Origin: Paenibacillus qinlingensis
GTDB lineage: Bacteria; Bacillota; Bacilli; Paenibacillales; NBRC-103111
Direction of reading: 5' to 3'
DNA length: 64,000 nucleotides
NCBI RefSeq assembly: GCF_013204845.1
Contig: NZ_JABMKY010000025.1
Location: 1 to 64,000 of the forward strand
Shown: positions 8,304 through 18,389 of the stretch, piece after piece
Numbering within the stretch: position 1 is the stretch's first letter
Layout: the number at the start of each line of letters is the position of its first letter
Notes under the pieces: generated by a model
Seen by the model: only the letters and a program-made list of their open reading frames with translations
What the model was told of the DNA's origin: nothing
Database searches by the model: none
Translations under genes and position numbers: made by a program

Positions 8304-9023
8304 ATGAATATCATTGAACTGAAAGATATAACGAAAACGTACAGGCGCGGAGAGGAAGATCTTCCCATTCTGCGTAACATATCGTTAACTGTTGCCGAAG
8401 GTGATTTCGTTGCTATTATCGGACCCAGTGGATCCGGTAAATCGACACTGATGAATACGATCGGTCTGTTGGATGTACCAACATCAGGCAGCTATATCTT
8501 GGACGGTGTCGTAACGGAGCGAATGAGTGATAATGAGTTGGCAGAGCTTAGAAATCAGAAAATCGGCTTTATTTTCCAACAGTTTAATCTGCTCCCCCGA
8601 CTAACTGCGATGGAAAACGTGGAGCTCCCGATGATCTATGCTGGCATTTCGAAGAAAGAGCGTAAGGAACGTGCCAATGCCATGTTGAAAATGCTCGGCA
8701 TGGGCGAACGTGGTCATCACCGTCCAAGCGAGTTGTCTGGTGGCCAGCAGCAACGGGTAGCTATTGCGCGTGCATTGGCGATCTCACCCTCTCTGATTTT
8801 GGCCGATGAGCCTACAGGAGCTTTGGACTCACGTACGGGTGAAGAAGTGTTGGAGCTAATCCTTCAGCTCAACGCACAGGGTAATACCATTGTTCTCATT
8901 ACGCATGATCATCATATTGCTGACAATGCGAAACGTGTCGTTGCTCTTCGTGACGGAATAATCGTGGATGACTATCGGAATGACACGAAGAAGGCTCTGT
9001 TGCAGCAAGAGGTGAGCGTATGA
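8304..9023 (+). CDS. MacB/LolD-type ABC transporter ATP-binding protein
   Basis: 239 residues. Walker A is GPSGSGKST, the Q-loop is [12 protein letters not shown], the signature is [15 protein letters not shown], Walker B is [12 protein letters not shown], and an H-loop follows (LITHD). It energises the downstream FtsX-type permease. The ATG at 8304 lies 11 nt after AAAGGAG; the TTG at 8301 gives better spacing and would add one residue. The frame stays open further upstream only because it reads the repetitive Gly-rich tail of the adaptor gene in another frame. It overlaps the permease start (ATGA). Confidence 0.92.
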   Translation: MNIIELKDITKTYRRGEEDLPILRNISLTVAEGDFVAIIGPSGSGKSTLMNTIGLLDVPTSGSYILDGVVTERMSDNELAELRNQKIGFIFQQFNLLPRLTAMENVELPMIYAGISKKERKERANAMLKMLGMGERGHHRPSELSGGQQQRVAIARALAISPSLILADEPTGALDSRTGEEVLELILQLNAQGNTIVLITHDHHIADNAKRVVALRDGIIVDDYRNDTKKALLQQEVSV

Positions 9024-10198
9024 AGGTAAGTGAACTGATCCGGATGTCGCTTCGGACCATCATTTCAAGTCCGATGCGTACATTTCTGACCATGCTTGGT
9101 GTTATTATTGGCGTAAGTTCCGTTGTCACACTGGTTTCCATCGGTCAAGGAACTTCAGAAGCGATTGCGAAGCAATACGAGAATATGGGAACGAATCTGC
9201 TCGTCGTGACAGCGACGGGGAACGGTCGAGCGACACAGCTCAGCTATGATGATTTGATGAATTTTGAGAATTTCCCAGAATTCAAATCCATTGCGCCAAC
9301 GATGTCCAAGAATGGTTCTAATGTTAAATATGATCGCACGCAAGAAAAATATAACGTACTTGGCACGAATGACCGCTATTTCGACATTATTAAAGCGGCT
9401 ATCGACAAAGGTCGAAATTTGTCGCCGACGGACCTCGAATTTCGTTCGAATGTCGCTATTCTGGGCAGTGAAGTGACGAAAAAATTCTTTGGGACACTTA
9501 ACCCAGTAGGCGAAAATATCAACATCGATGGTGTTGTTTTTAACGTGATCGGGACACTCAAGGAAAAGGGATCCAACATTGGCGGAGCTTCCGTAGACAG
9601 CTCTGTGATCGTGCCGTTAGAATCTGCTAGACGTCAATTCAAGCTGGGCCAAATTCGAACAACGTATGTCGAAGCACCTACGAAGGACGATATTTATACA
9701 GCGCAAGAGACAATGAAGCAGTACCTAACGTATAAGTTCAAGAGCGATACAGGCTTTGTATTAACGAATCAGGACGAACTGTTGAAAGCACGGACTGAAG
9801 CAACGAATACACTTACGAATCAATTAGTGGCGGTTGCTCTGATTTCCTTGCTTGTCGGTGGTATTGGAATCATGAATATTATGTTGGTTACGGTAAGTGA
9901 ACGAACACGTGAAATTGGGATTCGCAAATCTATTGGCGCAAAGCGTCGCAATATTTTGCTGCAATTCCTGGTGGAAGCGGTTGTGATCAGTGGAATGGGT
10001 GGTTTAATCGGACTTCTCATCGGTATCGGCTTCTCATATGCACTGCCATATTTTAGTCCGAAGCAATCGACCAGTCTTTCCTTTGATGTAGGCCTTTATT
10101 CCTTCTTATTCTCTGTTTTAGTCGGAGTGGTTTTCGGTTTGTATCCGGCAAACAAAGCATCTAAACTGCGTCCGATTGACGCATTGCGTTCTGACTAA
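9020..10198 (+). CDS. MacB-like ABC transporter permease (FtsX fold)
   Basis: 392 residues. TM1 (about 18-40) is followed by a large extracytoplasmic MacB periplasmic core-type domain (about 45-265), then three C-terminal TM segments with the FtsX-like region: TNQLVAVALISLLVGGIGIM and RTREIGIRKSIGAKR. It forms a tripartite-like exporter with the adaptor and ATPase. In Gram-positives such systems export peptides or confer resistance; the substrate is unknown here. The start overlaps the ATPase stop by 4 nt. Confidence 0.9.
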   Translation: MKVSELIRMSLRTIISSPMRTFLTMLGVIIGVSSVVTLVSIGQGTSEAIAKQYENMGTNLLVVTATGNGRATQLSYDDLMNFENFPEFKSIAPTMSKNGSNVKYDRTQEKYNVLGTNDRYFDIIKAAIDKGRNLSPTDLEFRSNVAILGSEVTKKFFGTLNPVGENINIDGVVFNVIGTLKEKGSNIGGASVDSSVIVPLESARRQFKLGQIRTTYVEAPTKDDIYTAQETMKQYLTYKFKSDTGFVLTNQDELLKARTEATNTLTNQLVAVALISLLVGGIGIMNIMLVTVSERTREIGIRKSIGAKRRNILLQFLVEAVVISGMGGLIGLLIGIGFSYALPYFSPKQSTSLSFDVGLYSFLFSVLVGVVFGLYPANKASKLRPIDALRSD

Positions 10199-10222
10199 AT
10201 GTAACTACAAGGAGGACTCCCT

Positions 10223-12379
10223 GTGATCCAACAACGTAAGATGAAACGACTGCTCAGTCGTTCGGCTTTATTGCTAACTGCTGCAAGCTTCTTAACACTT
10301 CCACTGGCAACATCAGCTTTCGCTGGTAAGGAAGGTGTATTTCTCAGTGATTCCGTCTATTTTACTTTAGACAAAGTGTCGTTATCTGTGGGAGCCGATG
10401 ATGGTTCGCTTCGCTTCTCATTAGGTTTGAATAACCATAGTAATTCCATCGTCGATTTCAATAATTATGGTGTAAAAGTCATAGACGCGAATGGCATTAC
10501 GTATACAGCGAAGCTCAATGAGAAGGTTGTTGCTCGTGTGAAGGCAGGAGAGACGGGGACGTTTAAATTTACGTCAGAAATTCCGAATAACCTGACACCT
10601 TCCGATTTGAAGGTTGATATTTTCCGTTGGAATAATAACTCGACATCAGATATCGGTGCACTTTCTGTCGAATCTGCGATGATCGAAACAGGTCAGACGT
10701 TGGAACAACAAGCCGTTATTAATTTAAAAGAGATTGATACGACGCTTGCAGAAGAAACGTTAGTTACCGCAAAATTAGGACATAGCTATAAAGTGTACAA
10801 AGATGGCGTGTGGATGGTTTATACAGATCTGACTCTGTCCAACGAAAGCAGCGCAAGCGTGAAGCTGCCAGAAGGACTAGAACTCAATTTCCAAGATAGC
10901 AAAGGGCTGACGTATGGCGCTCAGTTTGTTGCTAGTGTAGGTGCCTTGCTTCCTGATCAACCAGTGACCGTGAGGCTTCAAGCGGCGGTTCCCGCTTCAC
11001 TAGATACGAATAAATTATCACTGCTGTTCTCGCCCAAAGGAAAAGTGAAAACGACACTCCTTGGTACACTGAATGCAGCCAAAACATTCTCAGTAAGCCG
11101 TCTAGGCGATAAAACGCCGTACCCGAATAACGAGGAGAGCAATGCTTTGAACGGGCTAGTTATTTCGACTTCATGGGCATCAGCTATTCAGCAAACAGAT
11201 GGGTTACATGTGCAGGCGAATGTGACATTGACGAATGAAAGTGATGGGATTGTTACAGTTCCTAGCTTGACTGGAGAATTCCAGGCGAGTCGTAGTAATG
11301 TAGGCGTGACCTCGAGTGATAATGCCGTTCGTTCTGCTTATTTATCTCCGAATGAGTCGACTACGTTCCATTTCCAAGGTGTAGTACCTGCTTCGCTCAA
11401 TGCAGAAGCGTTACAATTGGTCGTGCTTGAGAAGCAAAGTGGGACTGCCCCCACTACAACAGGAACAGGCACTGGATCAGGAGCAGCAACAGGAACAGGA
11501 ACAGGTGCCACAGGCAACACGGATAATACGAAGCAAGCAGTATCTCTGCCCGTTTCCGTGACTTCACTTGCAGGTGCTGGCGTTGCTGGTGAAGCGACGA
11601 CTTATGCTGCTGCGCAGGCGTATAAGATTGGTGATCCATTTAAGTTAGCGTCAACGAATAGCATAGATTCGAATATGGATATGTCACTTGTTGAGCTTGG
11701 GATGAGTGTAAACACAGACTTCGGGTATAAGACAGTTGTTGCGAAATATAAATTAACGAATAAGAGTACGACAACATTGGCTTTGCCTGATTTCCAAACC
11801 GATCTGACAAATGAAGAGGGCTACACCTATACTGGTGTTCGTCAAACCAATGTGGCCAAAACGATTACACCGAACACGAGCTATGTGTTGAATTACTCTT
11901 ACATGGTGCCAGATAGTGAGGATGCAGATAAACTGGCATTAAGTCTATATGACACGAATCGTTTGGCAATCGGTTCATACAAAACGGAAGTACAGCCAAT
12001 TCCAGCAACGGGTCCTATTTCTGTGTATCCATTTACAATCGACTTCGATGATTACTCACTAAGCGCTACCTATAGCAAAGATAATTCCTATAGCTATCGT
12101 CTGCGATTAGATCTAGATGTACAGCGACAAGCGCAAGTCATCACGGATGCGAATTTCTCTTCCCTTGTGTTTGAGGTTGTGGATACGGAAGGACGTCTAC
12201 TGAGCTCTAAACCAATGACCTTTACGGGGCAGCAACGTATATTGTCCGGCGTTCAGTTCCTCGAATTTAACAATATTAGGTCTGAGCAAATTACTTCAGA
12301 CTCGTATTTCAACATTTATGAGGTTATTACCACGCCAAATGGTGAAGCGAAACGTTTGATCCGTACGATTAAGCCATAA
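10223..12379 (+). CDS. Large exported protein with repeated Ig-like modules
   Basis: 718 residues. The signal peptide spans about 1-34 (hydrophobic core then ATSAFA). At least four diverged modules of about 100 residues follow, each with a strand-rich pattern such as L.v.lsNeS...v.lP.l...f.d..G.tY......v..l.P...........PasL....L.l. (about 35-140, 175-285, 310-400, 480-590), plus a C-terminal domain. A Thr/Gly linker lies near 410-435. There is no anchor or catalytic motif. GTG start with AAGGAGGA. It lies 24 nt after the MacB permease gene, so probably in the same transcript; it may be a substrate or partner of the pump (inference). Confidence 0.7.
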   Translation: MIQQRKMKRLLSRSALLLTAASFLTLPLATSAFAGKEGVFLSDSVYFTLDKVSLSVGADDGSLRFSLGLNNHSNSIVDFNNYGVKVIDANGITYTAKLNEKVVARVKAGETGTFKFTSEIPNNLTPSDLKVDIFRWNNNSTSDIGALSVESAMIETGQTLEQQAVINLKEIDTTLAEETLVTAKLGHSYKVYKDGVWMVYTDLTLSNESSASVKLPEGLELNFQDSKGLTYGAQFVASVGALLPDQPVTVRLQAAVPASLDTNKLSLLFSPKGKVKTTLLGTLNAAKTFSVSRLGDKTPYPNNEESNALNGLVISTSWASAIQQTDGLHVQANVTLTNESDGIVTVPSLTGEFQASRSNVGVTSSDNAVRSAYLSPNESTTFHFQGVVPASLNAEALQLVVLEKQSGTAPTTTGTGTGSGAATGTGTGATGNTDNTKQAVSLPVSVTSLAGAGVAGEATTYAAAQAYKIGDPFKLASTNSIDSNMDMSLVELGMSVNTDFGYKTVVAKYKLTNKSTTTLALPDFQTDLTNEEGYTYTGVRQTNVAKTITPNTSYVLNYSYMVPDSEDADKLALSLYDTNRLAIGSYKTEVQPIPATGPISVYPFTIDFDDYSLSATYSKDNSYSYRLRLDLDVQRQAQVITDANFSSLVFEVVDTEGRLLSSKPMTFTGQQRILSGVQFLEFNNIRSEQITSDSYFNIYEVITTPNGEAKRLIRTIKP

Positions 12380-12391
12380 CGGTTGCAAATA

Positions 12392-12434
12392 AAAAAAAGA
12401 GTAGGTCCAGTAACTAACTGGATCTACTCTTTTT
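12392..12434. terminator. Bidirectional terminator
   Basis: AAAAGAGTAGGTCCAG pairs with CTGGATCTACTCTTTT across a short loop, with A- and T-runs on the two sides. It lies between convergent genes. Confidence 0.88.
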
Positions 12435-13013
12435 CTATTCTAGCTCTGATGCAACTGGATATGCCGCATCAACAAGATCTATGCGACCTGTTTCTGGGTC
12501 GATGATCATGCCGTGCACAGGTAAATTTTTGGGAAGTAAAGGATGATTCCGAATGATATTAACACTTTTCTCGATGCCCTCGCGCACATGCTCGAAACCA
12601 GTGAGCCAGCGTTTAAGGTCAATGCCAGCATGTCCCAAGGTTTCAATGACATCGTCAGAGATTCCTCTACTTTTTGCGTTGGCTATAACTGTTTCCGAGT
12701 TAAGACCTGTCATACCACAATCATAGTGCCCAATGACGAATACTTCATCCGCTTCCAGTTGATAGACAGCGACGATAATGCTGCGCATCAGACTACCAAA
12801 GGGGTGAGAGATAATGGCACCGGCATTTTTCAAAATTTTGGCATCCCCATTATGTAAATTCATGGCTTTAGGGAGTAATTCAACTAATCGTGTATCCATA
12901 CATGTGACAACGACCATTTTCTTGTCTGGAAACTTCGTGGTCAGAAATTCTTGATATTGTTTCGTTTCTACGAAATCCTTGTTGTAGCTCATAATCTCAT
13001 TGACTAAAGACAT
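12435..13013 (-). CDS. Beta-class carbonic anhydrase
   Basis: 192 residues. Zinc ligands are Cys38 (CMDTRL, with the Asp-Arg dyad) and His95/Cys98 (HYDCGM). Length and motif order match small bacterial beta-carbonic anhydrases, which interconvert CO2 and bicarbonate in the cytoplasm. The ATG at 13013 is chosen because GGAGGG lies 8 bases upstream; an in-frame upstream ATG lacks one. It is followed by the convergent terminator and preceded by the YqkB-like gene on the same strand. Confidence 0.92.
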   Translation of the reverse strand: MSLVNEIMSYNKDFVETKQYQEFLTTKFPDKKMVVVTCMDTRLVELLPKAMNLHNGDAKILKNAGAIISHPFGSLMRSIIVAVYQLEADEVFVIGHYDCGMTGLNSETVIANAKSRGISDDVIETLGHAGIDLKRWLTGFEHVREGIEKSVNIIRNHPLLPKNLPVHGMIIDPETGRIDLVDAAYPVASELE

Positions 13014-13064
13014 GGTATTCCCTCCAAGTAAGTTGATGTGCTGCATGTCTATGTTTGTGCAGCT

Positions 13065-13388
13065 TTATCGTTTATCGACTAAGCTCATACCCGCATTGTA
13101 AATCTGATTATTACTCTTCAGTATATAGGATTTATTGCCTTCATGGAAGTCGATTTTCATGTTGTCCTCAAAAAAGATCTCATCCTTCGCTTTATAAATC
13201 AATGGAATCGTGTCGGTTACTGCAGCGATATCATCTGCATTTGCCGCAGGAACCAACCACAAAGTAGGTACGCCATTGACGGAGCAGCCACAGCCTTCTG
13301 TATCAAAAACGAGCTTAAGTAACGTATTATTTTGATCCATCCACGGCGTTAAGCGTTGTTTTGCTGTATCGGTAAATGTAATGTTCAT
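13065..13388 (-). CDS. yqkB: HesB/IscA-like iron-sulfur biogenesis family protein (YqkB-like)
   Basis: 107 residues with the short HesB-like fold pattern MNITFTDTAKQRL and a GCGCS motif in the first half. Length and start match the Bacillus YqkB family of A-type carrier-like proteins. The canonical C-terminal CGC motif of IscA is absent, as is usual for this branch, so cluster binding is not assured. The start has GAGGAGATG upstream. It lies 51 nt upstream of the carbonic anhydrase and may be co-transcribed with it. Confidence 0.8.
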   Translation of the reverse strand: MNITFTDTAKQRLTPWMDQNNTLLKLVFDTEGCGCSVNGVPTLWLVPAANADDIAAVTDTIPLIYKAKDEIFFEDNMKIDFHEGNKSYILKSNNQIYNAGMSLVDKR

Positions 13389-13531
13389 GGGGTCATCTCC
13401 TCACGTAGTTGCACATCAAATAGCCTAATAAATGAAGACTAGTCCTCATTCTACCACATTCAGACCGAAATTTGATTCTAACCCTCGTTGGAAGTATGAT
13501 AATTATGAAACATTTGGGAGGAGATGAGCAC

Positions 13532-15052
13532 ATGAGTGTTGGTGTTGTAAATGCCAAATTGGCATCGTTCAAAGCTTATGTTCGTAAAATGAAGCAGTAC
13601 GAAGAGGCAATCTCTTTGATCTATTGGGACATGCGGACAGGTGCTCCAAAAAAAGGGATCGAAACGCGTTCAGAGGTTGTCGGTGAACTCTCCACCGAGG
13701 TATTTCGAATGTCTACGTCTGATGAGATGGGTGACTACGTCAAGTTCTTCATGCAGCCGGCTGAGCTGGAGCAATTAGATCCCATTTCCCGCAAAATGGT
13801 GCAGGAATGCAAGAAAGAATATGATCGCAGCAAAAAAATTCCAGCTGAGAAATATCAAGCCTATGTCGTGTTAACTTCACAAGCGGAGTCAGCATGGGAA
13901 GGTGCGAAGCATAATTCGGATTGGGCTTCTTTTCAGCCATATTTGGAGAAAATCGTGGCAACTACGCAGGAGTTTATTGAGCTGTGGGGCTATGAAGGGC
14001 ATAAATATAACACATTGCTGGATATGTACGAGCCAGGGATGACCGTTGAAAAACTGGACGAAGTATTCGGTTCCCTCCGAGAAAAGGCAGTGCCGCTCCT
14101 AGCGCGCATTAGTGCTTCGGCAAATCAGCCGGATCGTTCTTTCTTAGATCAACAATTTGATATTGGCAAGCAGAAGCAATTCTCTCTCTCCATTTTGAAA
14201 CAGATGCAATATGACTTTGAAGCGGGTCGTTTGGATGAAACCGTTCACCCGTTTGCAACTGCTTTGAATCCAGGCGATGTGCGAATTACGACGCGATATT
14301 TGCCCAATGACATCACATCAGCCTTGTTCGGAACAATTCATGAGGGCGGACATGCGCTTTATGAGCAAAATATTTCTACTGACCTTGTAGGCACCAATCT
14401 GTGCTCAGGAACATCCATGGGGATTCATGAGTCGCAGTCCCGCTTCTGGGAGAACGTCATCGGCCGCAGCAAACAGTTCTGGAATCGCTATTACGGTGAA
14501 CTTCAGACGACATTTAGCGGGCAAATTGATGAAATAGGCGTAGATGATTTTTATCGTGCGATTAACCACATTGAGCCATCCTTGATTCGAATTGAAGCGG
14601 ATGAGCTTACGTACAACTTACATATCATGATTCGTTATGAGCTGGAAAAAGGGTTATTCAGCGGAACGATTGCTGTAGCTGATTTGCCTGCGGCGTGGAA
14701 TGCCAAATACGAGGAGTATTTGGGTGTGACACCTCCGAACGACGGCGAAGGCGTCCTTCAGGATGTGCACTGGTCTGGCGGAGCGTTCGGTTATTTCCCA
14801 TCGTATGCACTAGGCAACATGTACGCGGCGCAATTCACGAACACGCTACGTAAAGAATTACCGAACTTTGATAGCTTAATTGCCGAAGGCAACCTAGCAC
14901 CGATTAAAGAGTGGCTAACGGAGAAGGTGTACCAGCATGGCAAGCTGCTGACCCCGAACGAAATCATTCAACAAGTAACAGGCGAGCCGTTGAATCCGGA
15001 GTACTTGGTGGCGTACCTAGAAGAGAAGTACTCGGAAGTTTATGGGATTTAG
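13532..15052 (+). CDS. M32 family carboxypeptidase (Taq/Pfu type)
   Basis: 506 residues. The zinc motif is HEGGH (GTIHEGGHALYEQN), followed by HESQSRFWEN, both diagnostic of peptidase family M32, metallocarboxypeptidases that remove C-terminal residues in the cytoplasm. DVHWSGGAFGYFPSYALGN near the C-terminus is also family-typical. The ATG at 13532 is preceded by GGGAGGAG; upstream in-frame Met codons have no such site. Single gene with its own terminator. Confidence 0.94.
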   Translation: MSVGVVNAKLASFKAYVRKMKQYEEAISLIYWDMRTGAPKKGIETRSEVVGELSTEVFRMSTSDEMGDYVKFFMQPAELEQLDPISRKMVQECKKEYDRSKKIPAEKYQAYVVLTSQAESAWEGAKHNSDWASFQPYLEKIVATTQEFIELWGYEGHKYNTLLDMYEPGMTVEKLDEVFGSLREKAVPLLARISASANQPDRSFLDQQFDIGKQKQFSLSILKQMQYDFEAGRLDETVHPFATALNPGDVRITTRYLPNDITSALFGTIHEGGHALYEQNISTDLVGTNLCSGTSMGIHESQSRFWENVIGRSKQFWNRYYGELQTTFSGQIDEIGVDDFYRAINHIEPSLIRIEADELTYNLHIMIRYELEKGLFSGTIAVADLPAAWNAKYEEYLGVTPPNDGEGVLQDVHWSGGAFGYFPSYALGNMYAAQFTNTLRKELPNFDSLIAEGNLAPIKEWLTEKVYQHGKLLTPNEIIQQVTGEPLNPEYLVAYLEEKYSEVYGI

Positions 15053-15079
15053 TAATTATAGAGTAGTAAATTAGGAATG

Positions 15080-15126
15080 AAACAGCTTTCCACGACGATT
15101 TGTTTCGTTGTGGGAGCTGTTTTTTC
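15080..15126 (+). terminator. Terminator after the M32 carboxypeptidase gene
   Basis: AACAGCT (15081-15087) and CCAC pair with GTGG and AGCTGTT (15116-15122), followed by a T-run. Confidence 0.85.
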
Positions 15127-15635
15127 GTGTTGCTATTTGTCTCATCAACAGCTACTCCCGCGATCAACTGCCATCTCAAGGTTAACTTTCCCACCCACCA
15201 CCACCAAGCTCCCCCTCTACATCAAAGTTGCAAATAGGCATCTCTTATTAGCACCATTAGTACGTTTGAGCAAAATTGATGCATATAGGCACTTATTTTT
15301 GTGATTTCATCCCATTTTGCGATAAATATTGAAAAATAGTTGCACTTTCGCACTTAATTCTAATTTGCTCCCCAAAAAGCAACAAAAAGTTGCTCATTTG
15401 CACTTTTACCAACAGAGAAGTCGCCAACTTCGCCGATTCGCCTCGAAAGGATTGCGGTACGCTCAAACCCTCATTCAATCCCTCAACATGTCTTCGTGCA
15501 CACGCACAAACACATCGGCATCTTCGTTTTAAATCCCAAATTTTATAAACACCAACAGCTTTTCTGGAAGAACCATTAACCGACGTCTGGGCTCCTGCAT
15601 AGGATACATTACAATTCAAATCGGAGGGACGTCCT
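15127..15635. other. Non-coding stretch with degenerate tandem units
   Basis: No convincing gene is seen. Four related units occur at about 15226, 15275, 15338 and 15388 (for example AGTTGCAAATAGGCA, AGTTGCACTTTCGCACTT, AGTTGCTCATTTGCACTT). Between units three and four AGCAACaaaaaGTTGCT can form a hairpin. The right part (15420-15620) shows nothing further except the ribosome binding site CGGAGGG before the next gene. No TPP riboswitch or T-box signature was found upstream of the ABC operon. Confidence 0.5.
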
Positions 15636-16649
15636 ATGAACAATCGGAAAAGATGGGGATTCACATTATCCGTCGTTCTGCTCTTAAGCTTAATTGCTTC
15701 AGCGTGTGGAACCAAGACGGAAGAGACAACGAAGGTACGCATTGGTGAGGTGACGCGCTCCTTGTTCTATGCACCGCAATATGTCGCTTTATCGCAGGGG
15801 TTTTTCAAAGATGAAGGGCTCGATGTAGAGCTGACAACAACCCCTGGTGGAGACAAAACGATGACTGCACTGCTCTCGAATGCGATTGATGTCGCGCTTG
15901 TAGGATCAGAAACATCGATCTATGTGTCGCAACAAGGCTCGGATGATCCTGTGATCAATTTTGCCCAACTGACCCAAACGGACGGCACATTCCTAGTTGC
16001 TCGAACAAAAGTAGATAAGCTGGACTGGAACGCGCTCAAAGGGAAAGTGTTCCTTGGTCAAAGAAAAGGCGGCATGCCGCAAATGGCTGGCGAGTTCACA
16101 TTGAAGAAGCACAACATCGACCCGCAGAAGGATTTGCAGTTGATTCAAAACATTGATTTTGCCAATATCGTATCCGCATATGCTTCTGGAACTGGTGAGT
16201 ACGTACAGCTTTTTGAGCCGCAAGCATCGATCATTGAGAAAGAGGGCAAGGGCTATGTACTTGCATCTTTCGGTGTAGAGAGCGGACAGCTGCCGTATAC
16301 CGTATTTATGTCGAAGCAAAGCTTCATCAAAGCCAATCCGGCCACCATTCAGAAGTTCACGAATGCAATTCAACGGGCGCAGCTATGGGTAGCCGCTAAA
16401 AGTGTGGACGAAATTACAGAAGCGGTATTGCCATATTTTAAAGATATCGACGTCGCGATTGTAAAAAATGTGGTGAAACGTTACAAAGATCAAGGATCCT
16501 TCGCAACGGATGGCATTGTGGATGAGAAAGAATGGAATAACTTGCTTGACGTAATGACATCAGCTGGAGAGCTGAAAGAGAAAGTGGCATGGAGCAAACT
16601 GGTGAATAATACTTTTGCAGAAAAAGCGAAATCAACTGTTAAGAAATAA
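15636..16649 (+). CDS. ABC transporter substrate-binding lipoprotein (NMT1/SsuA-like)
   Basis: 337 residues. Signal peptide with lipobox ASAC (Cys near 24), so lipid-anchored outside the membrane. The mature part fits the NMT1/THI5/SsuA fold: an early strand, YAPQYVALSQGFFKDEGLDVEL, then GGDKTMTALLSNAIDVALVG, which forms the ligand cleft in this family. Ligands of relatives include sulfonates, nitrate, taurine and pyrimidine thiamine precursors; the sequence does not decide among them. It is first gene of a three-gene import operon with ATPase and permease. Confidence 0.9.
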   Translation: MNNRKRWGFTLSVVLLLSLIASACGTKTEETTKVRIGEVTRSLFYAPQYVALSQGFFKDEGLDVELTTTPGGDKTMTALLSNAIDVALVGSETSIYVSQQGSDDPVINFAQLTQTDGTFLVARTKVDKLDWNALKGKVFLGQRKGGMPQMAGEFTLKKHNIDPQKDLQLIQNIDFANIVSAYASGTGEYVQLFEPQASIIEKEGKGYVLASFGVESGQLPYTVFMSKQSFIKANPATIQKFTNAIQRAQLWVAAKSVDEITEAVLPYFKDIDVAIVKNVVKRYKDQGSFATDGIVDEKEWNNLLDVMTSAGELKEKVAWSKLVNNTFAEKAKSTVKK

Positions 16650-16702
16650 TCACATGAACGAAGTAGTCAACGCAGGATGAAGATAAGAGGAGGTTCGGTG
16701 CC

Positions 16703-17476
16703 ATGGACACAGCTGTGCAGGTCGGAGATGTCACACAGGTTTACGTAACTGAGGAGCGGGCAACGCTTGCCCTACAAGGAATATCATTTGACATTGCGAA
16801 TGGCGAGTTCGTCAGTCTGATTGGACCTAGCGGTTGTGGCAAAACAACACTCTTATCCATCATTGCGGGACTCCTTCCGCCGACGTCGGGCAGAATCATC
16901 GTGGCGGGGCATCACGTCCAGGGACCATCGCCCAAAGTAGGTTACATGCTGCAGCAGGACTACTTATTTCCTTGGCGGACGATTGAAGCTAATGCTTGTA
17001 TGGGACTAGAAATCGCAGGCACTCTGACGAAAGAGAAGAAACAGGGGGCGCTTCATTTATTGGAGGAAATGGGCCTGCTAGCATTTAAAGATTATTATCC
17101 TGCACAGTTGTCTGGCGGCATGCGGCAGCGCGTCGCACTTGTCCGAACGTTGGCAACAGAACCTGAGCTGCTTCTATTAGATGAGCCTTTCTCGGCACTG
17201 GATTACCAAACGAAGCTGCAGCTTGAAGATTTGGTTGTAGAAACGCTTCGCGCCAAGAAGAAAACAGCGATTCTGGTCACACATGATATTTCAGAAGCGA
17301 TTGCAATGAGTGATCGCATTATCGTATTGGCTCCGAATCCAGGGCGTATTCGCAGAACCTTCCAAATGCCAGAGGTGATTCGGGCAGCTGTGCCGTTTGA
17401 AGCGAGAGAATTGTCTGAATTTCATGTGCTATTTCGGCAAATTTGGCAGGAATTTGGGGGTGTGCAGCATGGATAA
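16703..17476 (+). CDS. ABC importer ATP-binding protein (SsuB/TauB/ThiZ-like)
   Basis: 257 residues. Walker A is GPSGCGKTT, the Q-loop is [12 protein letters not shown], the signature is [15 protein letters not shown], Walker B is [12 protein letters not shown], and the H-loop is [14 protein letters not shown]. The FPWRT and DEPFSALD wording is typical of nitrate/sulfonate/taurine-type importers. The start has GAGGAGG upstream. The stop overlaps the permease start by 8 nt, so the two are translationally coupled. Confidence 0.92.
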   Translation: MDTAVQVGDVTQVYVTEERATLALQGISFDIANGEFVSLIGPSGCGKTTLLSIIAGLLPPTSGRIIVAGHHVQGPSPKVGYMLQQDYLFPWRTIEANACMGLEIAGTLTKEKKQGALHLLEEMGLLAFKDYYPAQLSGGMRQRVALVRTLATEPELLLLDEPFSALDYQTKLQLEDLVVETLRAKKKTAILVTHDISEAIAMSDRIIVLAPNPGRIRRTFQMPEVIRAAVPFEARELSEFHVLFRQIWQEFGGVQHG

Positions 17477-18311
17477 TCGAGATGAGCAGCACATCCTAAT
17501 TGACCAACCGAATGAGAAACTAAAGCTGGACGTACATCAGCGGTTTCTGAAAGCAAGAAAGAAAGAGACGAAGTGGGTTCGGCTTTTTCAAGCAGCCATA
17601 TTACTTCTATTTTTATCCCTGTGGGAGCTAGCCTCGCGGTTGAAATGGATTGATGTCCTGCTATTTAGCTATCCGACCAAGGTATTTGCGCTCCTGTGGG
17701 AGAAACTGCTCGATGGCACGCTGCTCCCACATGTTGCTGTCACCGTAGAAGAAACGATTATTGGTTTTTTCCTTGGAACGATCTTGGGGACGGCACTAGC
17801 CGTAGTTATTTGGTGGTCGCCATTTCTGTCGCGCGTGCTTGATCCTTACATTGTCGTGCTGAATAGTATGCCTAAGGTAGCCTTAGGGCCTCTGTTTATT
17901 GTCGGATTTGGTCCTGGCTTGCTTTCGATTATCGCAACAACACTGTCGATCACAGTCATTATTACGACCCTTGTTGTTTATGGCAGCTTCAAAGAAGTGG
18001 ATCATAACTACGTCAAGGTCGTGAAGTTATTTGGAGGCAATCAGCGTAAAGTATTTATGAAAGCGATTCTGCCATCCTCTTTTCCTGCTATTGTGTCTAC
18101 GCTGAAAGTCAATGTCGGCTTGGCCTGGATCGGCGTTATCGTTGGTGAATTTCTAGTGTCCCAGAAGGGGCTGGGATACTTAATCATATATGGTTTTCAA
18201 GTTTTTAACTTCACCTTAGTGATATCTACCCTGTTCGTGATCGCAATCGTCGCAACAGTGATGTATCAGCTTGTAGCCAAACTAGAGAAGAAATTAACGA
18301 AGCATCAGTAA
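17469..18311 (+). CDS. ABC importer permease (SsuC/TauC-like)
   Basis: 280 residues. About six membrane segments, with the BPD_transp_1 loop [24 protein letters not shown] (EAA-like motif contacting the ATPase) near residues 190-215. The ATG at 17469 overlaps the ATPase stop; a longer frame within the ATPase gene is not supported. It completes the binding protein/ATPase/permease set. Substrate as uncertain as for the binding protein. Confidence 0.9.
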   Translation: MDNRDEQHILIDQPNEKLKLDVHQRFLKARKKETKWVRLFQAAILLLFLSLWELASRLKWIDVLLFSYPTKVFALLWEKLLDGTLLPHVAVTVEETIIGFFLGTILGTALAVVIWWSPFLSRVLDPYIVVLNSMPKVALGPLFIVGFGPGLLSIIATTLSITVIITTLVVYGSFKEVDHNYVKVVKLFGGNQRKVFMKAILPSSFPAIVSTLKVNVGLAWIGVIVGEFLVSQKGLGYLIIYGFQVFNFTLVISTLFVIAIVATVMYQLVAKLEKKLTKHQ

Positions 18312-18389
18312 ACAGGAAAGACTTGCCACAGACCCATGCAAAATGAAATAATGAGCCCATAGAAAAACCTGTAAAAGAGGTGAAGGACT

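Noticed and set aside
15379-15405. CRISPR array in the 15.2 kb repeats
   Set aside because: Units are degenerate, few, and lack uniform spacers; no cas genes are nearby.
15500-15635. TPP riboswitch upstream of the NMT1-like ABC operon
   Set aside because: No CTGAGA-type core or paired arms were found.
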